The notes: generated from the letters alone by a model not told the origin. DNA of 64,000 nucleotides from Notolepis coatsorum (GCA_963971535.1 OZ020589.1:77475706-77539705), one strand, 5' to 3'; shown: positions 10,938 to 23,254, numbered from the stretch's first letter. Made by a program: numbers and translations.

Positions 10938-11670
10938 TTAACTCATTCCCGCCCGACCATGTATATATCCGTGTTTCGAATCCAACGGTTGAGGACCGGT
11001 TGAGGTTGTTTTGGCTTTTATTCCATTTTAATAACCTATTCAAGGTCGCCGAGCGGCGCTGCAGAAGTACCCTAATCTTTGAATTCGAAAAAGTGCATAA
11101 CCGGCCAGATGCTCTTAGGGGCGCTATCTCGATAATGCAGTGTTCCCTGTGGCAGAAGTTGTCTTGTTTTTTCTGGATTTCCAATGTAGTTTTCTACTAA
11201 CCTGAAGCGATGCCTATAGCCTGTTACACAGATTACGTTTTGGGATGCGGATTTCACTATGCAGTAAAGGAATTTATCATCAGTCAATGGACATATCGAT
11301 CTACCAGATGGCGATCGATAACTGGGAAATGCTCTGGGGGATCCAACCGGCCCATGGTAAGATTTTTTTCGCGTAAATTACACACTGATCAGGCATTGTT
11401 TTGATAGCCATCCACTTGGTCAATGAATGTGGCTACTGAGGCTAACATGGTTATTGGTAATCAATAATCAGGAACGACGTATTGATGAAAAAATTATTTC
11501 TTTAAGCCAGTTTGAAGGGACGGTTTATGGTCTAAATTGACAATGAGAATGGACAGATAGCAATACTATAAAGTATAGATTTAGCTCTACAAACAGCCCC
11601 ACGGACTATTATGATATGCTGGCCGTCTACAGTGATTTTAGACGGATCCAAATGGCCGCGAAAGTGTTAA
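10938..11670. mobile_element. TTAA-flanked MITE (piggyBac-like), copy A
   Basis: The element is bounded by TTAA at 10938-10941 and 11667-11670. The ends are imperfect inverted repeats: TTAACTCATTCCCGCC at the left and, read from the other strand, TTAACACTTTCGCGGCC at the right. TTAA duplications and such ends are typical of piggyBac-type DNA transposons. There is no transposase, so it is non-autonomous. Related sequence lies at about 11860-12190. Confidence 0.65.
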
Positions 11671-11859
11671 ACTGGCTTTGTCTGTAGTTCACATAGGCTC
11701 TTCATCTTGAATGTGGTCTTCTAATATTGATTCCTCTTTCTCATAAGCAGGGGATTTAGAATTTTGAGGTGGCAATAAAGTAAAATAAATCTTGCATCAA
11801 GGACGTGGGAACTAGGGGTGCGGCAGGGGCTGCAGCACCCCCTGCTGGCGGGGAGTGTA

Positions 11860-12190
11860 ACTGCAACTGCAAGGTTGTTTTGGCTTTATTTATTCCATTG
11901 TAACCGAGGCTACTCAATGTCACAGAGCGGAGCAGCACTGCAGATTTACCCTACTCTTGGAATGCATTGCCAGATCGTCATAGGGGCGCTGTCTCGATAA
12001 TGCAGTGTGGTTAACAGCGTGTAGCCGACGCATGAACCGGTTGGGATTCGAATAGACGCGGCCTGGAAGCGTCAACGCGGAACTGGAAATCCGTTGGTAA
12101 AAAATATATACTCAGCCTGGAAGTTTTGGGACGCTGAATTCGCAGTAAAGGGATATATCTGCGGTTTCCCTGGCGTGAACAAGCCAGCAG
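11860..12190 (+). mobile_element. Fragment related to the 10.9-kb TTAA MITE
   Basis: Several blocks match copy A in the same order and orientation: AGGTTGTTTTGGCTTTA, AGGGGCGCTGTCTCGATAATGCAGTG and GCAGTAAAGG(G/A)AT. No TTAA boundaries are clear, so this is a truncated or rearranged relative. Confidence 0.5.
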
Positions 12191-13344
12191 AACTATCCGA
12201 GCCCCCGGGAGGGTAGTCGAAGACCTTTTGCATGTCGGCGATCATGTATGCGGGGAACGAATTGCAGAGGGAGGGCGCAGCGCAACAGGTGGGGTAAGCT
12301 GGGCTGTGATGTGTGCATGCAAAAATTATATATATATTATATTAAAAAAAAATTTATCAAAAACTATCAATATCTCAGCACCCCCACTTCCCGCGGACTT
12401 CCCGCGGCCCTGTCTTGCATTGCAGCACAGGTGCCCCTTGTGGTGTAGCCCTAATTAAATAGCAACATCTGTGTAAGGGTCCACCTGTCCTGAGGTGTTC
12501 CCCTGCCCTTCACTTGCCCCCACCTTTGCACAGACTTTGCCCTGCTCCTCACTTGCCCCCACCTTTGCACAGACTTTCCCCTGCTCCTCACTCGCCCCCA
12601 TCCTTGCTACCTACTGGACAGATGTTGCCACTACTCCTCCTTCACTTGCACTTCATCAGGATATCTGTACTTATGTGTTTTCTCCCCTTAGTGTTAACCC
12701 TTCTGCTGTGTCTGTTACCCTGTGTGCTCCCGTGCTTTTGTTTGATGTTTGGTGTCAACGTTTGCTACTGCTGTTTGTGTTCATGGTCTGTTTGCTGTTG
12801 CTGTTCCTGTGATCCTGTGACTCCCTATCCAGTATTTTGTAGTAAGTGTTCCAGTGTTAGTGTTCTTTGTTCTCCATCTTTGTTTTCGTGTTACAGTTCG
12901 TTTTTTATTAGTGCTTTGTTTGTAGATTGGTTTGTTTGTTTTTCCCTACCAGCTCTGCTGTGGTTCTTAGTTCTTTGTTTTGTGTTTTGTCCTCTGCCAG
13001 CCATTGCTGTGCTACTCCCTGTCTTGTTGCACCAAGTAAAGGCTCCTCGTCTCGTTCTGCATATTGCCTTTTCTCCTCGTCCTGTTCTGCGCTTGGGTCC
13101 TCCACCAACACTATCCCTAACAAGCTGCTCCTCTATTGTTAGAAATGTGCCTCTAACGAATAGGCTAGTTAGCAAAACATATACTCCTCCTGTAAAACAT
13201 CACTTTACCTCTCACCCCAAATCCATTGTAAAGGACAAAATGATTGGTGGGAAAGGAAACAGCATTTCTTTTCACCATGGGCGACAAATGAAAGGAACCA
13301 GAGCTTTGCAGAGTTTGTCAAAATCACGACAACACTTAAAGGAA
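12191..13344. other. Unclassified sequence with a short tandem repeat
   Basis: At 12500-12610 a unit of about 42 bp (CACTTGCCCCCACCTTTGCA...) is repeated nearly three times. The long open frame over 12514-13347 has a biased Cys/Leu/Phe composition from pyrimidine-rich DNA, has no family motif, and is not called as a gene. Confidence 0.5.
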
Positions 13345-13838
13345 TAGTTTGGATTTTTGGACATTAAGTGGTGTGGAATACTTGCTAGTAGTGTAGTTAT
13401 GCCATTATCTTACTCACTGAGTTCTGGCCTGCTGCCTGGTTCTGAGCTAGACCAGAAATGGGGTCACGAGACAAGAAAGTGTTATCCACACCATAGCAGG
13501 CACTGAAACGCTTCAATCATAGAAATAGATAGAAACTTTATTGCCATTTCAACACGATTGATTGGGATTTGTCTTCTCATCAACAACAAAAATCCACGGT
13601 GCTCCAGCATTTCCATGCTTGATTCATGCTGGAACACTGCCCAAGACAGTATCTCAGATATCTCTTTGGTGTATTTTGTGTTCTTTTGTTTATCCAACTC
13701 ATCCCAGTTCACTTAGAAGACCAGAATGCCACTTAGTATGCCAGAACTTCGATCACGGGACTTGGTGAGGACACAAATGGCATCAACTACACTATTAACC
13801 AGTATTCCATACCACTTAATGTCCAGAAATTTATTTTA
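13345..13838. mobile_element. MITE with about 55-bp terminal inverted repeats
   Basis: The left end ATTTTTGGACATTAAGTGGT (13352 onward) is mirrored at the right end by ACCACTTAATGTCCAGAAAT (about 13812-13831). The match continues inward through GGAATACT and TAGTGTAGTT, giving terminal repeats of about 55 bp. The interior is non-coding. The superfamily is not clear from the ends alone. Confidence 0.75.
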
Positions 13839-14049
13839 AGAGGTCTATGTACCAAAACAACACTGCTGCCCATGAAAACATCAAAGGATACGGCAGCCAT
13901 CATAGGTGTACCAGGCAACTGGGCATTCGGCAGCTATTATAGGTGTACCAGGCAAATTACCATTCAAGAATGTAGATTTTAATGTGCCCATACATTCTAT
14001 CAAGCCCTGTCCTCTTTTTTTGATCCTCCAATCTCTACTGTTGCTTCTC

Positions 14050-14320
14050 TTGGTCAAACAAAGTTTGTGAGGAAAATATGTTTTGTGGAAAGCCCATCTG
14101 TCTCAGATTCTGGTGAACGTCTTCTGTTGCACCATGAAAAGCATACTCATGAACTGTATCACAGTCTGATGGCAACTGCAGAGGGTGGTGAAAACCACCC
14201 AACGCATCACTGGTACATCACTCTCTGTAATTGAGACAGTCCAGCACAATCGTTGTCTGAGGAAGGCACACAGTATCGTCAAGGACCCCTCTCACCCCAA
14301 CCACAGACTGTTTGCCCTAC
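14050..14320 (+). pseudogene. Rex1-like LINE, solo C-terminal RT fragment
   Basis: The translation shows the conserved tail of Rex1-type ORF2: CTMKSILMNCIT, then QRVVKTTQRITGTSL, then CLRKAHSIVKDPSHPNH. In the complete element the same blocks read C-T-IESILTG and AKIIKDPSHPNN (17010-17230), so this is a second, more diverged subfamily represented only by its 3' coding end. It stops at the microsatellite at 14325. Confidence 0.75.
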
Positions 14321-14324
14321 TCCT

Positions 14325-14400
14325 CTCTCTCTCTCTCTCTCTATTGCTCTCTCTCTCCTTCTCTCTCTCTCTCTCTCTCTCTCTTACACACACACACACC
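14325..14400 (+). repeat. CT/CA microsatellite
   Basis: Simple repeat: CT dinucleotides interrupted by short ATTG and CC variants, followed by six CA units up to 14399. It separates the solo Rex1 fragment from the longer Rex1 element. Confidence 0.95.
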
Positions 14401-14572
14401 AAAATGGCACTGTTACGTCTGGCTGCCTCTCTGTGTGCTCCGTCGAGACTGTCCTTAATTTTGTTAATTTTATAGTTTTAAGAGTTTTGTTTGTACCAAC
14501 TGTTGGTGCATTTAACGTGTATGACCGTCAGTCACTGATAGACATTAGATTACGGAAAACGTACCAACTGGA

Positions 14573-15499
14573 TTGCTCTCTGGATCAGCTCGCCGAACAA
14601 CAACAATGGCCTGCTTGGGTAGAACAGGATCAGACCTCGGCCCAAGCAAGAAGGGGGGGAGACGGCAAGGAAATGGAGCAGGCATCCGAAACAGGCTGTG
14701 GTCCAGGAGGCACAAAACACCATTGCCCAGGATATTGTTGGCCAATGTGCAATCAATCGAAAATAAACTGGACGACATCAGAGCAAGGATTCAATTCCAA
14801 AGAGACATTAGGGACTGTAATGTTCTCTGCTTCACCGAAACATGGTTGGCGCCGGACGTCCCAAACCACGCCATTCAACCGGCCGATAACTTTTTCATTC
14901 ATCGCAAAGACCGCACGGAGGAAGAATCCGGAAAGAAACGGGGAGGTGGAATAGCCTTCATGTTGAATAACAATTGGTGTGATCCAGGCAACGTGAAGGA
15001 GCTTTCAAACCACTGCTCCCCAAACCTGGAGTATATATCCATCAAGTGCCGACCATTCTTTCTCCCGAGAGAATTAACGTCAGTCATTCTGATCGGAGTG
15101 TATATTCCCCCCCACGCAAACACTGGAGTCGCGCTTTCCATGCTTCACGACGAGGTAAACAAACTCCAAGCAGCTAACGTTGACGCTGCTATTGTGGTTG
15201 TGGGTGATTTTAATAGCGCTAATCTGAGAAAAGTGTTGCCAAATTTCTATCAGCATGTGACTTGTTCCACCAGAGGCGGGAATATCCTAGAGCATTGCTA
15301 CTTGCAATTTAAGAGCGGGTATAAGTCTCTAGCTACTAGTCCTTTCGGCAAATCAGACCATGACGCCATCTTACTTTTACCGGAGTACAGACAAAGTCTC
15401 AAGCGCGCCCCTGTAGTAACGCGAGAGGTTAAGAGCTGGACTCTGGAGTCAGAGGGGACGCTCCAGTCTGCACTTGAATGTACAGAGTGTGTTCCGTGA
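14573..15499 (+). pseudogene. Rex1-like endonuclease domain
   Basis: This 308-codon open frame encodes an apurinic/apyrimidinic-type endonuclease used to nick target DNA: LLANVQSIENKLDDI near residue 57, CFTETWL near 90, VVGDFNSANL near 213, and the catalytic SDHDAILL near 265. In intact elements this domain is fused to the RT. Here the frame closes at 15499 and the next part resumes in another frame at about 15555. Confidence 0.8.
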
Positions 15500-15554
15500 C
15501 AACACAGATAATATTAATGACTACACGGAAACAGTGCTGGACTTTGTTTGAACT

Positions 15555-17334
15555 TTGGTAGAAGAAACAATCCCCTCTACCACAATTAGAATTTACCCAA
15601 ACCAAAAGCCTTGGGTAGACAAATCCGTCCACGAAGCTCTGAAAACGTGCACCTCAGTATACAATGCTGGGCTTGTGACAGGCAACATGAATGACCACAA
15701 CGTGGCGAGATACAACGTAAGGAGGACAGTAATAGAGGCAAAAAGGCGCTACAGGGATAAAATTGAACTTCAATATGAACAGGCTGACTCTAGAGGTATG
15801 TGGCAGGGCCTCAGAACGATGACAGATTACAAAGGCAACTCCCTCAAGCTGAACAGTGACATCCAATTGGCAAATGATCTCAATACCTTCTATGCGAGGT
15901 TTGAGGCCGTGAATAACAACACCAGCCTACAAACCACTGCAATTGAGGGGGGGGGCTGCTCAGGGAGACTCGGTGTTCAGGGTAACAGAACATGAGGTGA
16001 GGAGGACCTTTAAGAAAGTGAATATCAGGAAGGCAGCAGGACCCGAAGGTATCCCCTGCCGCATCCTAAAAGTCTGTGCCGACCAACTGGCCCCGGTATT
16101 CACTGACATATTTAACCTGTCCTTAGAACAGGCTGTCATCCCCACCTGTCTGAAGAAGTCCACCATTATCCCTGTACCTAAGAAATCCAAGCCTGCTTGC
16201 CTCAACGACTACCGCCCTGTAGCTCGCACCTCCATAGCCATGACGTGCTTTGAGAAGCTAGTGAAGGGCTACATCTGTTCCTCCCTCCCAATCAACCTGG
16301 ACCCCCTGCAATTTGCATAACCCATGTGCTGCACACAGCAGCATCACACCTGGACAAGAGTCAGGGGAACTATGTGAGAATGCTATTCATCGACTACAGC
16401 TCAGTATTCAATACCATAGTCCCTTCCAAACTCATAGCCAAGCTCAGGGACCTGGGCTTGAACTATGACCTCTGCCAGTGGGTCTTGGACTTCCTGACGG
16501 GCAGACCCCAGGTGGTGAGAGCTGGCAACTGCACCTCCTCATCCATCACTGTCAACATAGGGGCCCCCCAGGGCTGTGTTCTGAGTCCCCTCCTCTACTC
16601 CCTGTACACACATGACTGTGTGGCACAGCGGAACAACAACACAATCATCAAATTTGCTGACGACACAGTAGTGGTGGGCCTGATCTCTGCAAACGACGAG
16701 AGGGCCTAGCTGGAAGAGGTAAAGGTTTTAGCGGGATGGTGTCAAGAGAACAGCCTCTCCCTGAACATCAGTAAAACAAAAGAGATGATTGTGGACTTTA
16801 GGAGGTCGGGGTCAGGGACTACAGCCCCCCCTCAGCATCGACGGGGCACCGGTTGAGAGAGTGAACAGTTTTAAGCACCTCGGAGTCCACATATCCGAGG
16901 ACTTGACATGGACCACACACATTGACAGTGTTATCAAGAAGGCACGACAACACCTCTACTTCCTTAGGCGCCTAAGGAAGTTCAAAGTGAGTCAGAAGAT
17001 CCTCAAGAACTTCTACTCATGCACAATAGAGAGCATCCTGACTGGCAATATCACCTCCTGGTTTGGGAATAGCACTGCACAAGACCGTAGCAGACTACAG
17101 AGCGTGGCCCATTCAGCCGAACGCACAATTGGAGGGGGGCTTTCCACTCTCCAAGACATTTACAACAAGCGCTGCATGGGTAAGGCTAAGATAATCAAAG
17201 ACCCCAGCCACCCAAACAACTGCCTCTTTGAACTGCTGCGGTCAGGCAAGCGATACCGGAGTCTCATGGCAAGCACAGAGAGACTCAGAAGGAGCTTCTA
17301 TCCCCAGGCCATCAGGATGCTCAATGAACAATGA
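15555..17334 (+). pseudogene. Rex1-like reverse transcriptase, disrupted
   Basis: RT blocks are readable in several frames: [15 protein letters not shown] (16180-16230), [17 protein letters not shown] (16383), [19 protein letters not shown] (16560), the catalytic FADDTVVVG (16651) and the C-terminal DPSHPNNCLFELLRSGKRY (17200). Defects visible against the copy at 45 kb: a deletion of about 40 bp after LQFA at 16318, a stop just after NDERA at 16709, and a frameshift near 16805. Confidence 0.85.
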
Positions 17335-17745
17335 ACAATAACAGACCATCAAATACACCCACAACACACACATCCACACGCACACACTCACTTTAAATAA
17401 ACAACACACTGTAGCACCAACTTTACCCACTTTAGACACTAACACACTTTATATTTATTGGCATCAATCTCATGCACCTCATTGCTCCTCACCACCACAA
17501 TGTGGCACCACAAGCTAAGCTATACCTCACCATTTCTACACTGTACTGTATCTGTATTGTATAGACTGTACATATACTGTATATATGTATATTGAACATT
17601 TTTGTTTTGTTTACACTTGTTTACGTACTTGACTTTCTATTTTATACTTATATTATACTATTTTATCTTGTTATTTTATCTAGTACACTCTCAGGAGCAA
17701 AACAGAAAGAAGCATTTCATGGACAACTAATAAATAAACTTGAAC

Positions 17746-20165
17746 TTGAACACATTCTATCCATACTGTATATACCTATACTCGAGGCTTGGTTGCCTAT
17801 AGTCAACCTATACCGTATAAACTCTCAACTATGTTGCCTTATCTACTGCCTTACTTTTTAAATTCAGTAACTCTGTTACCGTTACTAAATGGTTTCGTCA
17901 CTGTGTTCTTTTTATGTAGATTGATAGCGAGCGTTAGCGAGCTTGAGCACAGTCCTGACTCCTGTGTGCGAGACACATTGTGGGCGTGTTTGTTTACTCT
18001 ACTACTCCTAGTAATACACTCGCTTCGCCAATAAACAGAATAGTTTCAAGACATTGCGTCGGTCTGAGAGAAGAATCAAGCATCGGAAATACATTTAGAC
18101 TGCAGTATTCTGTTGTGGATGGTTAAAACCTTTGTTTACATATTGTGGTGTGGATTAAAACGTTCGTTTCTGGACCAGTTTTCTGCCTGAAATCAAGCTG
18201 GCAGGCTTGTTTAGAAGTTGAACACAGCTAGAATAACCTCCACCACAAGTTTCTGTAAGTAAGCTAGCTAATGGTTATGCATCCTTACACTACTGGCAAG
18301 TATTTCATATCCTAACCAACCAATTGGCACATTGCAAGACGCTTATAATGAAAAGCTCCGACAGCGACATCAAGGCCATTCATTCAACCTAAGCGTGCAC
18401 TTATTTTCAACCTAAACATGCACGAACCTAAATGTGCACGTGTCTTATATTATGTACATACTAGGTTAACCACAGTGTACACAGTCTGCTGAATGGAGAG
18501 AAGAAGAATGGTGAAATGGTTTTCCCCCTTTTGACTCCACTAGCCAGAGGGGAAATAAGTTTGCAGTCTGGACAACAGAGCTTGAATTTCAACTCACATT
18601 TATTGTCTGAGACCCAAGGTGGGAAGAGCAGGTTAGAAATACAGGGATTAAATCATTCATCAAACAAATAACTAATACATGGTTATCAATTCGCTGGTGA
18701 CCTCTGACAGACTTTAAACATTCCAAGCAGAATAGTAATCACATATTAGTCATGTTTGTAAATGAAATGAATATACTGTGCAATACATGGTCAACCCTGG
18801 TCCAGTGCAATGACCTTACATTAAACTAGACAACACAAAAACACTGGTTATCATGGTTACTCACGTACTTGCAAAATACACTCTCAGATGGCAGCGGTGC
18901 GAGGCTCAGACTGGGGTGTCTGGCCTGGCGATTTAACACTGTTTCTCTCTTTTATACTAAACATGACATCACAAGTTAGACTATTTTCAGCCAATCAGAG
19001 TTGTATCCAAAATATTGTCTTCCACCAATGAGGTGTCTTGATACTAAAACAAGTCCCTGGGTATTTTCCTCTCTGTCTGCCCAAAGACCTCCATGTCCAT
19101 ATATGGGCGTGTTGTCCTTCAGCCCAGGGGGCCTTGTTGTCTGTGGCTTCTGCTGAGGTGGCATTCGCTGGCTTCTCCCCCCAAGAGAGGATGAACATAT
19201 ATTGACATTTCTTGTGTACCATTTGAATACTAAAGCATTTCTAATGTACATGGTTCATGTAATGAATTTTAGATATCCAGCATTAACACAGTGTATTCTT
19301 TATCTATGGTTCAATACCAGACATCAATACTGAGCAGTCTATATTTGAATTAAACTATCATAACAGACATTGGCAGTTTCAGTGATGAACCAACAGTCTG
19401 CTTGTAGTTACTTAGAATGCCTGTCTCTATTTATGTAATTGTATGGACTACATGATAAACAGTTGACACAGTTGATACCCCAGAATCTAACATTTATAGA
19501 TATTTATATTCTACGTTTACCTATATTCAACTATGTTTTAAGAATAGCCTTTGTCCAATTTTCACAGTATACTTTAAACCCTGTAAAGTGCTGAGCTTTA
19601 TGACTAGAGAATACCTGTTTAACACAGATTATCGTTTATCAGTTGTCTCTTTTGATAGTACAGTTCTACACATTAATGTCCTGTTTCCAAAGAGGCACAT
19701 CAGTTCCATTTGGCCTCCTGTTCACTGATTCAACGCTCACACCCCGGAATGTGGTGCTATTTACACAACAGAACAGTTGTCCTAGTAGGGGTTTTACAAT
19801 GTCCAGTAAGCGATTTGCAGTCCCATTTTATCTCACAGTTTCCTGTTGTAATGTTGTTTCAACCTGTTCTCTGGCATATCAAAAGTAACCCAAGGTTACA
19901 CAGTCTTCTTTGTTGAATGAACCGTTTTGTCAAGTCAATGATACCACACACGTTCCCCAAGCTAAATGCGTGGGCATGCGGCGATACAATCTAACCATCT
20001 GATTCGGCACGCCGCATTTCTTATTACGTCAGGACAACATATCTTTGTGTTTGTCAGGTTTGTGTTTGTATAGTATATAGACCACATTGCTTAGCAGAGT
20101 TCAGTGATGTGAATGCAAGTTAATGGAAACTGTCAAATTGATCAACAGATTGTGACTGTAAGAAT
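17746..20165. other. Unclassified sequence, possible LTR remnant
   Basis: I see no coding family. Between about 18590 and 19250 the features resemble an antisense LTR: TTTATTGTCTGAG near 18600 (complement of a polyadenylation signal) and CTTTTATACTAAACATGAC near 18950. No matching second LTR or target duplication was found, so this remains a weak suggestion. Short frames in 18976-19251 and 19643-19916 have no recognisable motif. Confidence 0.35.
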
Positions 20166-20171
20166 CTGTAA

Positions 20172-20250
20172 GGGCGGGCGGCTGGGTGGCACAGCGGACA
20201 TTGCGCTCATCACCAACGCACAAGACACCTGGTTCGACTCCGGCTGTCGG
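20172..20250 (+). mobile_element. tRNA-derived SINE head
   Basis: A polymerase III promoter pair is visible: A box TGGCACAGCGG at 20187-20197 and B box GGTTCGACTCC at 20231-20241, at tRNA-like spacing and within about 75 bp of tRNA-like sequence. It lacks a foldable anticodon arm, so it is a SINE head rather than a tRNA gene. The downstream body up to about 20400 may belong to the same SINE, but its tail was not identified. Confidence 0.6.
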
Positions 20251-20442
20251 CGTTGCCTCCGGCTTCGGCCAGCCGTCATACTAACTCAATTGGCAGAGAG
20301 ATCATGTCGCCAACATAATCCACAACACATCATGCACCGGGAGCATTTCATGCTTCTCAATCCGATCGGGACAACTGCTCCACTTGCGCGACAAAGAAAA
20401 ATCCGACTGGAGACTTTTGATTGACGCACAGGCCAAGATATA

Positions 20443-20517
20443 ATGTTTCAAAGGGTGATCGATACTGCCACCTGGGTGGATGCGGCCGGTATTGCACTTT
20501 GGAATTCTCAGGATGAT
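20443..20517 (+). mobile_element. piggyBac-like MITE copy B, left piece
   Basis: The stretch from GTTTCAAAGGG through GGCCGGTATTGCACTTTGGAATTCTCAGG aligns by eye with 63290-63360 of the MITE at 63007-63490. It is separated from its right piece (23129-23253) by the L1-like insertion. The left terminus with TTAA is missing. Confidence 0.6.
20501..20517 (+). repeat. 17-bp target site duplication of the first L1-like LINE (left)
   Basis: The 17 bp GGAATTCTCAGGATGAT here are repeated exactly at 23129-23145, flanking the L1-like element. The length fits target-primed reverse transcription. Confidence 0.9.
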
Positions 20518-22161
20518 CACCATATTAGCTTATACGCAGATGATGTACTCCTGTTTATGCAGAATCCCTCCGTCTCTCTACTTCATAGATGAATTTGGCA
20601 GCCTGTCCGGCTTTAAGATCAACTGGCCAAAATCTGCCTTTCTTCCACTTAATGAGGCTGCGAAGGCTACCATCCTACCGGCAAACATACTTATGGTGGA
20701 GCACTTTAAATGTCTCGGGATTGAAATATTCCCCACTATTAGCCAGACGGTAAGGTATAATTACTCCAGCTTGGGTGACAGGATCACGAATGACTTTAAC
20801 AGATGGTCCAAATAAAAAAATTCATTACAGGCCCGTGCGTCAATAGTTAAAATGAATATTTTACCCAGAATAAACTTTATCAGCTCCATGCTCCCGTTAC
20901 CTCCTCTTGCTGGTTACTGGCAGAAATTGCACTCTGCCTCATATAAATTTGTTTGGAACAATAAACGCCCGCGCTTGAAGAGATCAACTGCCCAAAGGAG
21001 TAAACTCGATGGGGGCTTAGCATTTCCAGACTTTAAATATTATTTTCAAGCTTTCTCTCTGAGACCTTTGATCACTTGGTTTGACGCTCAAGCAGCTGTA
21101 TCTTGGCGGCCATTGGAGGAGAAATTGGTGTCCCCATATAGACTTCAGGATATTGTGTATACCAACATATCAATTAAACAATGTAAATTACGATTTGGCC
21201 CTCTTATCACACATGTGATCCAGACTTGGCGTGACACTCAGAAAGGGGGTAAAAAACGCCAACAATGGTACACGCATTCCCCTCTATTTAATAACAATCT
21301 TCTCCTTATTGGACAACAACCTATTAGATACCCTAGATGGGAAAAGAAAGGCATACACACATTGGGGGATATCTTCGACAACTCTGGTCTCTGCTCTTTT
21401 CAGGATATATCCAACGGATATGATCTCCCCGGAACCTCCTTTTTCTTTTATTTACAAATAAGAGCTGCTCTGAAGGCTCATGGAGTGCCATGGGACGCTC
21501 CACTAGTGCATCACCGCTTTCACAAATTCTTTTATGACAAAGAGACATCGAGAGGCTTCGTTTCTGACTTTTATCGCCATTTACTCATGTCCTCGTATAA
21601 AGACCTTCCTCTGGATACGATTTGGAGAAAGGATGTCCCGGAGTTGGATGTAGATTTTGATTGGGATGCAGTCTGGGAAAATGTTCAGTTATCCTCACAC
21701 AACCCAGATCACCAACAGATTCACCTACATTTTATTCACAGGACTTATTTAACCTGTTTAACATGTTTTTTCATGACATGTTTGCCCACAATCACCAAAT
21801 TCATAATTACCCCACACGTAGTTCCTGTTTGCTTAGACCACCCTTTTCCCGCACTTCCCAATCTCAGTTTTGTTTGCTCTACCGAGGGTCAAAGTTGTGG
21901 AACTCTTTGCCTCCACATATTTTGGAATTTTCTTTTCTGAAATTCAAAAGAGCACTGAAATCTCATCTCCTAGATCACCAATATTTCCCATATGGACTTC
22001 CTTTACAAACTGTGGTCTGATGGCTTGATGTATTTTGTTATTGTATTTTCGTTTTATTATATATTCTTCCTGTCATTGATTGTTTTCTCTATACCAGAAA
22101 TCGTATGGCATGGGGTGCCTACTTCGGTGTCTATGTAGGCCTGCTTGTGTTTGTTTGTTTG

Positions 22162-22193
<32 letters not shown>

Positions 22194-22815
22194 GTATTTT
22201 ATATTTTATATTTATCTTGATATAATGTAATTTTGCTTCCTGGTGAATGCCACATGCAAGCCCCTTGAGGGTTTTTAGGCAATTCTCCTACACATCCCTT
22301 GTGGACTATATTGTATTATATATGTAACTGTTTTTATATGTGTAAATAAACAAACAAACAAACAAAAAACAAACAAACCCCTAGACGATTGAATTCAATG
22401 GGTCTCATACCTGACTCTTTATGTACCTTGTGTCCAAACGGCGCCACAGGTACATTTATGCATATGTACTGGGAATGCCCCCCTGTTGTGAGTTTCTGGG
22501 AAAATGTTACATATCAGCTCTCGGACATTTTCTCTTTAACCATACTGTATCTCCTTCTGTATTGTTATTGAATGATCTCTCTCAATTACCGACCTCTATA
22601 CAGGTGAAAAGACTCATTTTGGCCGGCCTCACAGCCGCAAAAAAATGTATTGCCTCACGTTGGTTTCACCCAGACAAACTCTGCCCGAAGGTATGGTTTC
22701 TCACCTACCTTGATGTGATCTATTTGGAGATATCCACGGCACGTGTTGTAGGGGTTAAGGAATCTAATATCGCAATTTGGTTGGCTGCAGTGGCAAAGTT
22801 AAAAGAACGCATATA
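20518..22815 (+). pseudogene. L1-like ORF2 C-terminal half
   Basis: Readable parts in order: the region just after the RT catalytic core (SLSGFKINWPKSAFLPLN, 20605), a short stop-containing gap at 20813, MNILPRINF (20852) onward through WFDAQAAVSWRPLEEKL and HHRFHKFFYDKETSRGF to HRTYLT at 21750, then after the insertion GLIPDSLCTLC..HMYWECP (22405-22480), a zinc-finger-like C-x2-C..H-x4-C domain at the L1 C terminus, and the end AVAKLKERI at 22815. The RT core itself is missing through 5' truncation. Confidence 0.85.
21758..22377 (+). mobile_element. LINE 3' fragment nested in the L1-like element
   Basis: The insert encodes the end of a CR1/Jockey-type ORF2: HNHQIHNYPTRSS, then SQFCLLYRGSKLWNSLP and FLKFKRALKSHLL, stopping at 22018. 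It then has a 3' UTR with a run of about 30 G near 22165-22194 and ends in an (AAAC)n-type tail (AAATAAACAAACAAACAAAC) at about 22345-22375. The host L1 frame resumes directly after it. No clear duplication is visible. Confidence 0.75.
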
Positions 22816-23128
22816 AGTTTGGGAATTTGTTTTGTTTTGATTTGTTTTGATTTTAGTTTTTTTTCTTTTTCTTTTACTGAATAATGTAATGTTAGTGTGA
22901 CTCATGTTGAGGTCCTTGGGTGAGCGGGGGGGGGGGGAGAACGAGCGAGTGTCCATGTAGGATGATCACTGTACAGTCTGTATCAGTTATTGTCTTGTCA
23001 TGTGGTGTTAAGTTATTGTCTTGGGAAGTCTTTTTATGTATTATTATTGTATTGTTTGTGATATATGTTCTGTTTCATGTTGGAAAAAAGAAAAAAAAAG
23101 AAAAGAAAAATATTTGATAAAAGAAAAA

Positions 23129-23253
23129 GGAATTCTCAGGATGATTCCCCATGTTAACCCAGAGTCCGTGTGCCTGTAATGAATGGAAGTATCAAATAAA
23201 AAAAATAACCATGAAAACCTGACTATACTCGGGTCTGGCACTGATTGAGTTAA
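23129..23253 (+). mobile_element. piggyBac-like MITE copy B, right piece
   Basis: This continues the MITE after the L1 insertion (its first 17 bp are the duplicated target) and ends with CTGGCACTGATTGAGTTAA, the TTAA being 23250-23253. ATGAATGGAA(G/A)TATC(A/G)AATAAA and GACTATACTC align with the copy at 63007-63490. Confidence 0.65.
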
Positions 23254-23254
23254 T

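Larger units (their letters stand above)
14430..17745 (+). mobile_element. Rex1-like LINE, nearly full length but broken
   Basis: The order is a non-coding leader, an N-terminal block (YDRQSLIDIRLRKTYQLD at about 14520), apurinic-type endonuclease (14640-15499), RT (15940-17334) and a 3' tail ending in AATAAACTTGAACTTGA near 17745. The RT motif DYSS.FNTIVP resembles the SSAFNT motif of fish Rex1, a CR1-related lineage. Multiple stops and frameshifts make it defective. A 5'-truncated copy of the same family lies at 45050-46775. Confidence 0.8.
20518..23128 (+). mobile_element. L1-like LINE, 5'-truncated, first copy
   Basis: The insertion is bounded by a 17-bp duplication. It holds the 3' half of an L1-type ORF2 (20518-22815), a 3' UTR with G and T runs, and an A-rich end (GGAAAAAAGAAAAAAAAAG near 23080-23110). 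The coding part matches the element at 25055-26546 at most positions, so both belong to one family. A foreign LINE fragment is inserted at 21758-22377. It landed in an older piggyBac-like MITE. Confidence 0.88.

Noticed and set aside
12514-13347. 277-codon open frame on the plus strand
   Set aside because: The composition is biased by pyrimidine-rich DNA, it has no known motif, it starts in a short tandem repeat and ends in a MITE border; competing frames on the other strand are similar in length.
20172-20250. Functional tRNA gene
   Set aside because: The A and B boxes are good, but no complete cloverleaf with an anticodon arm could be drawn; it fits a SINE head better.
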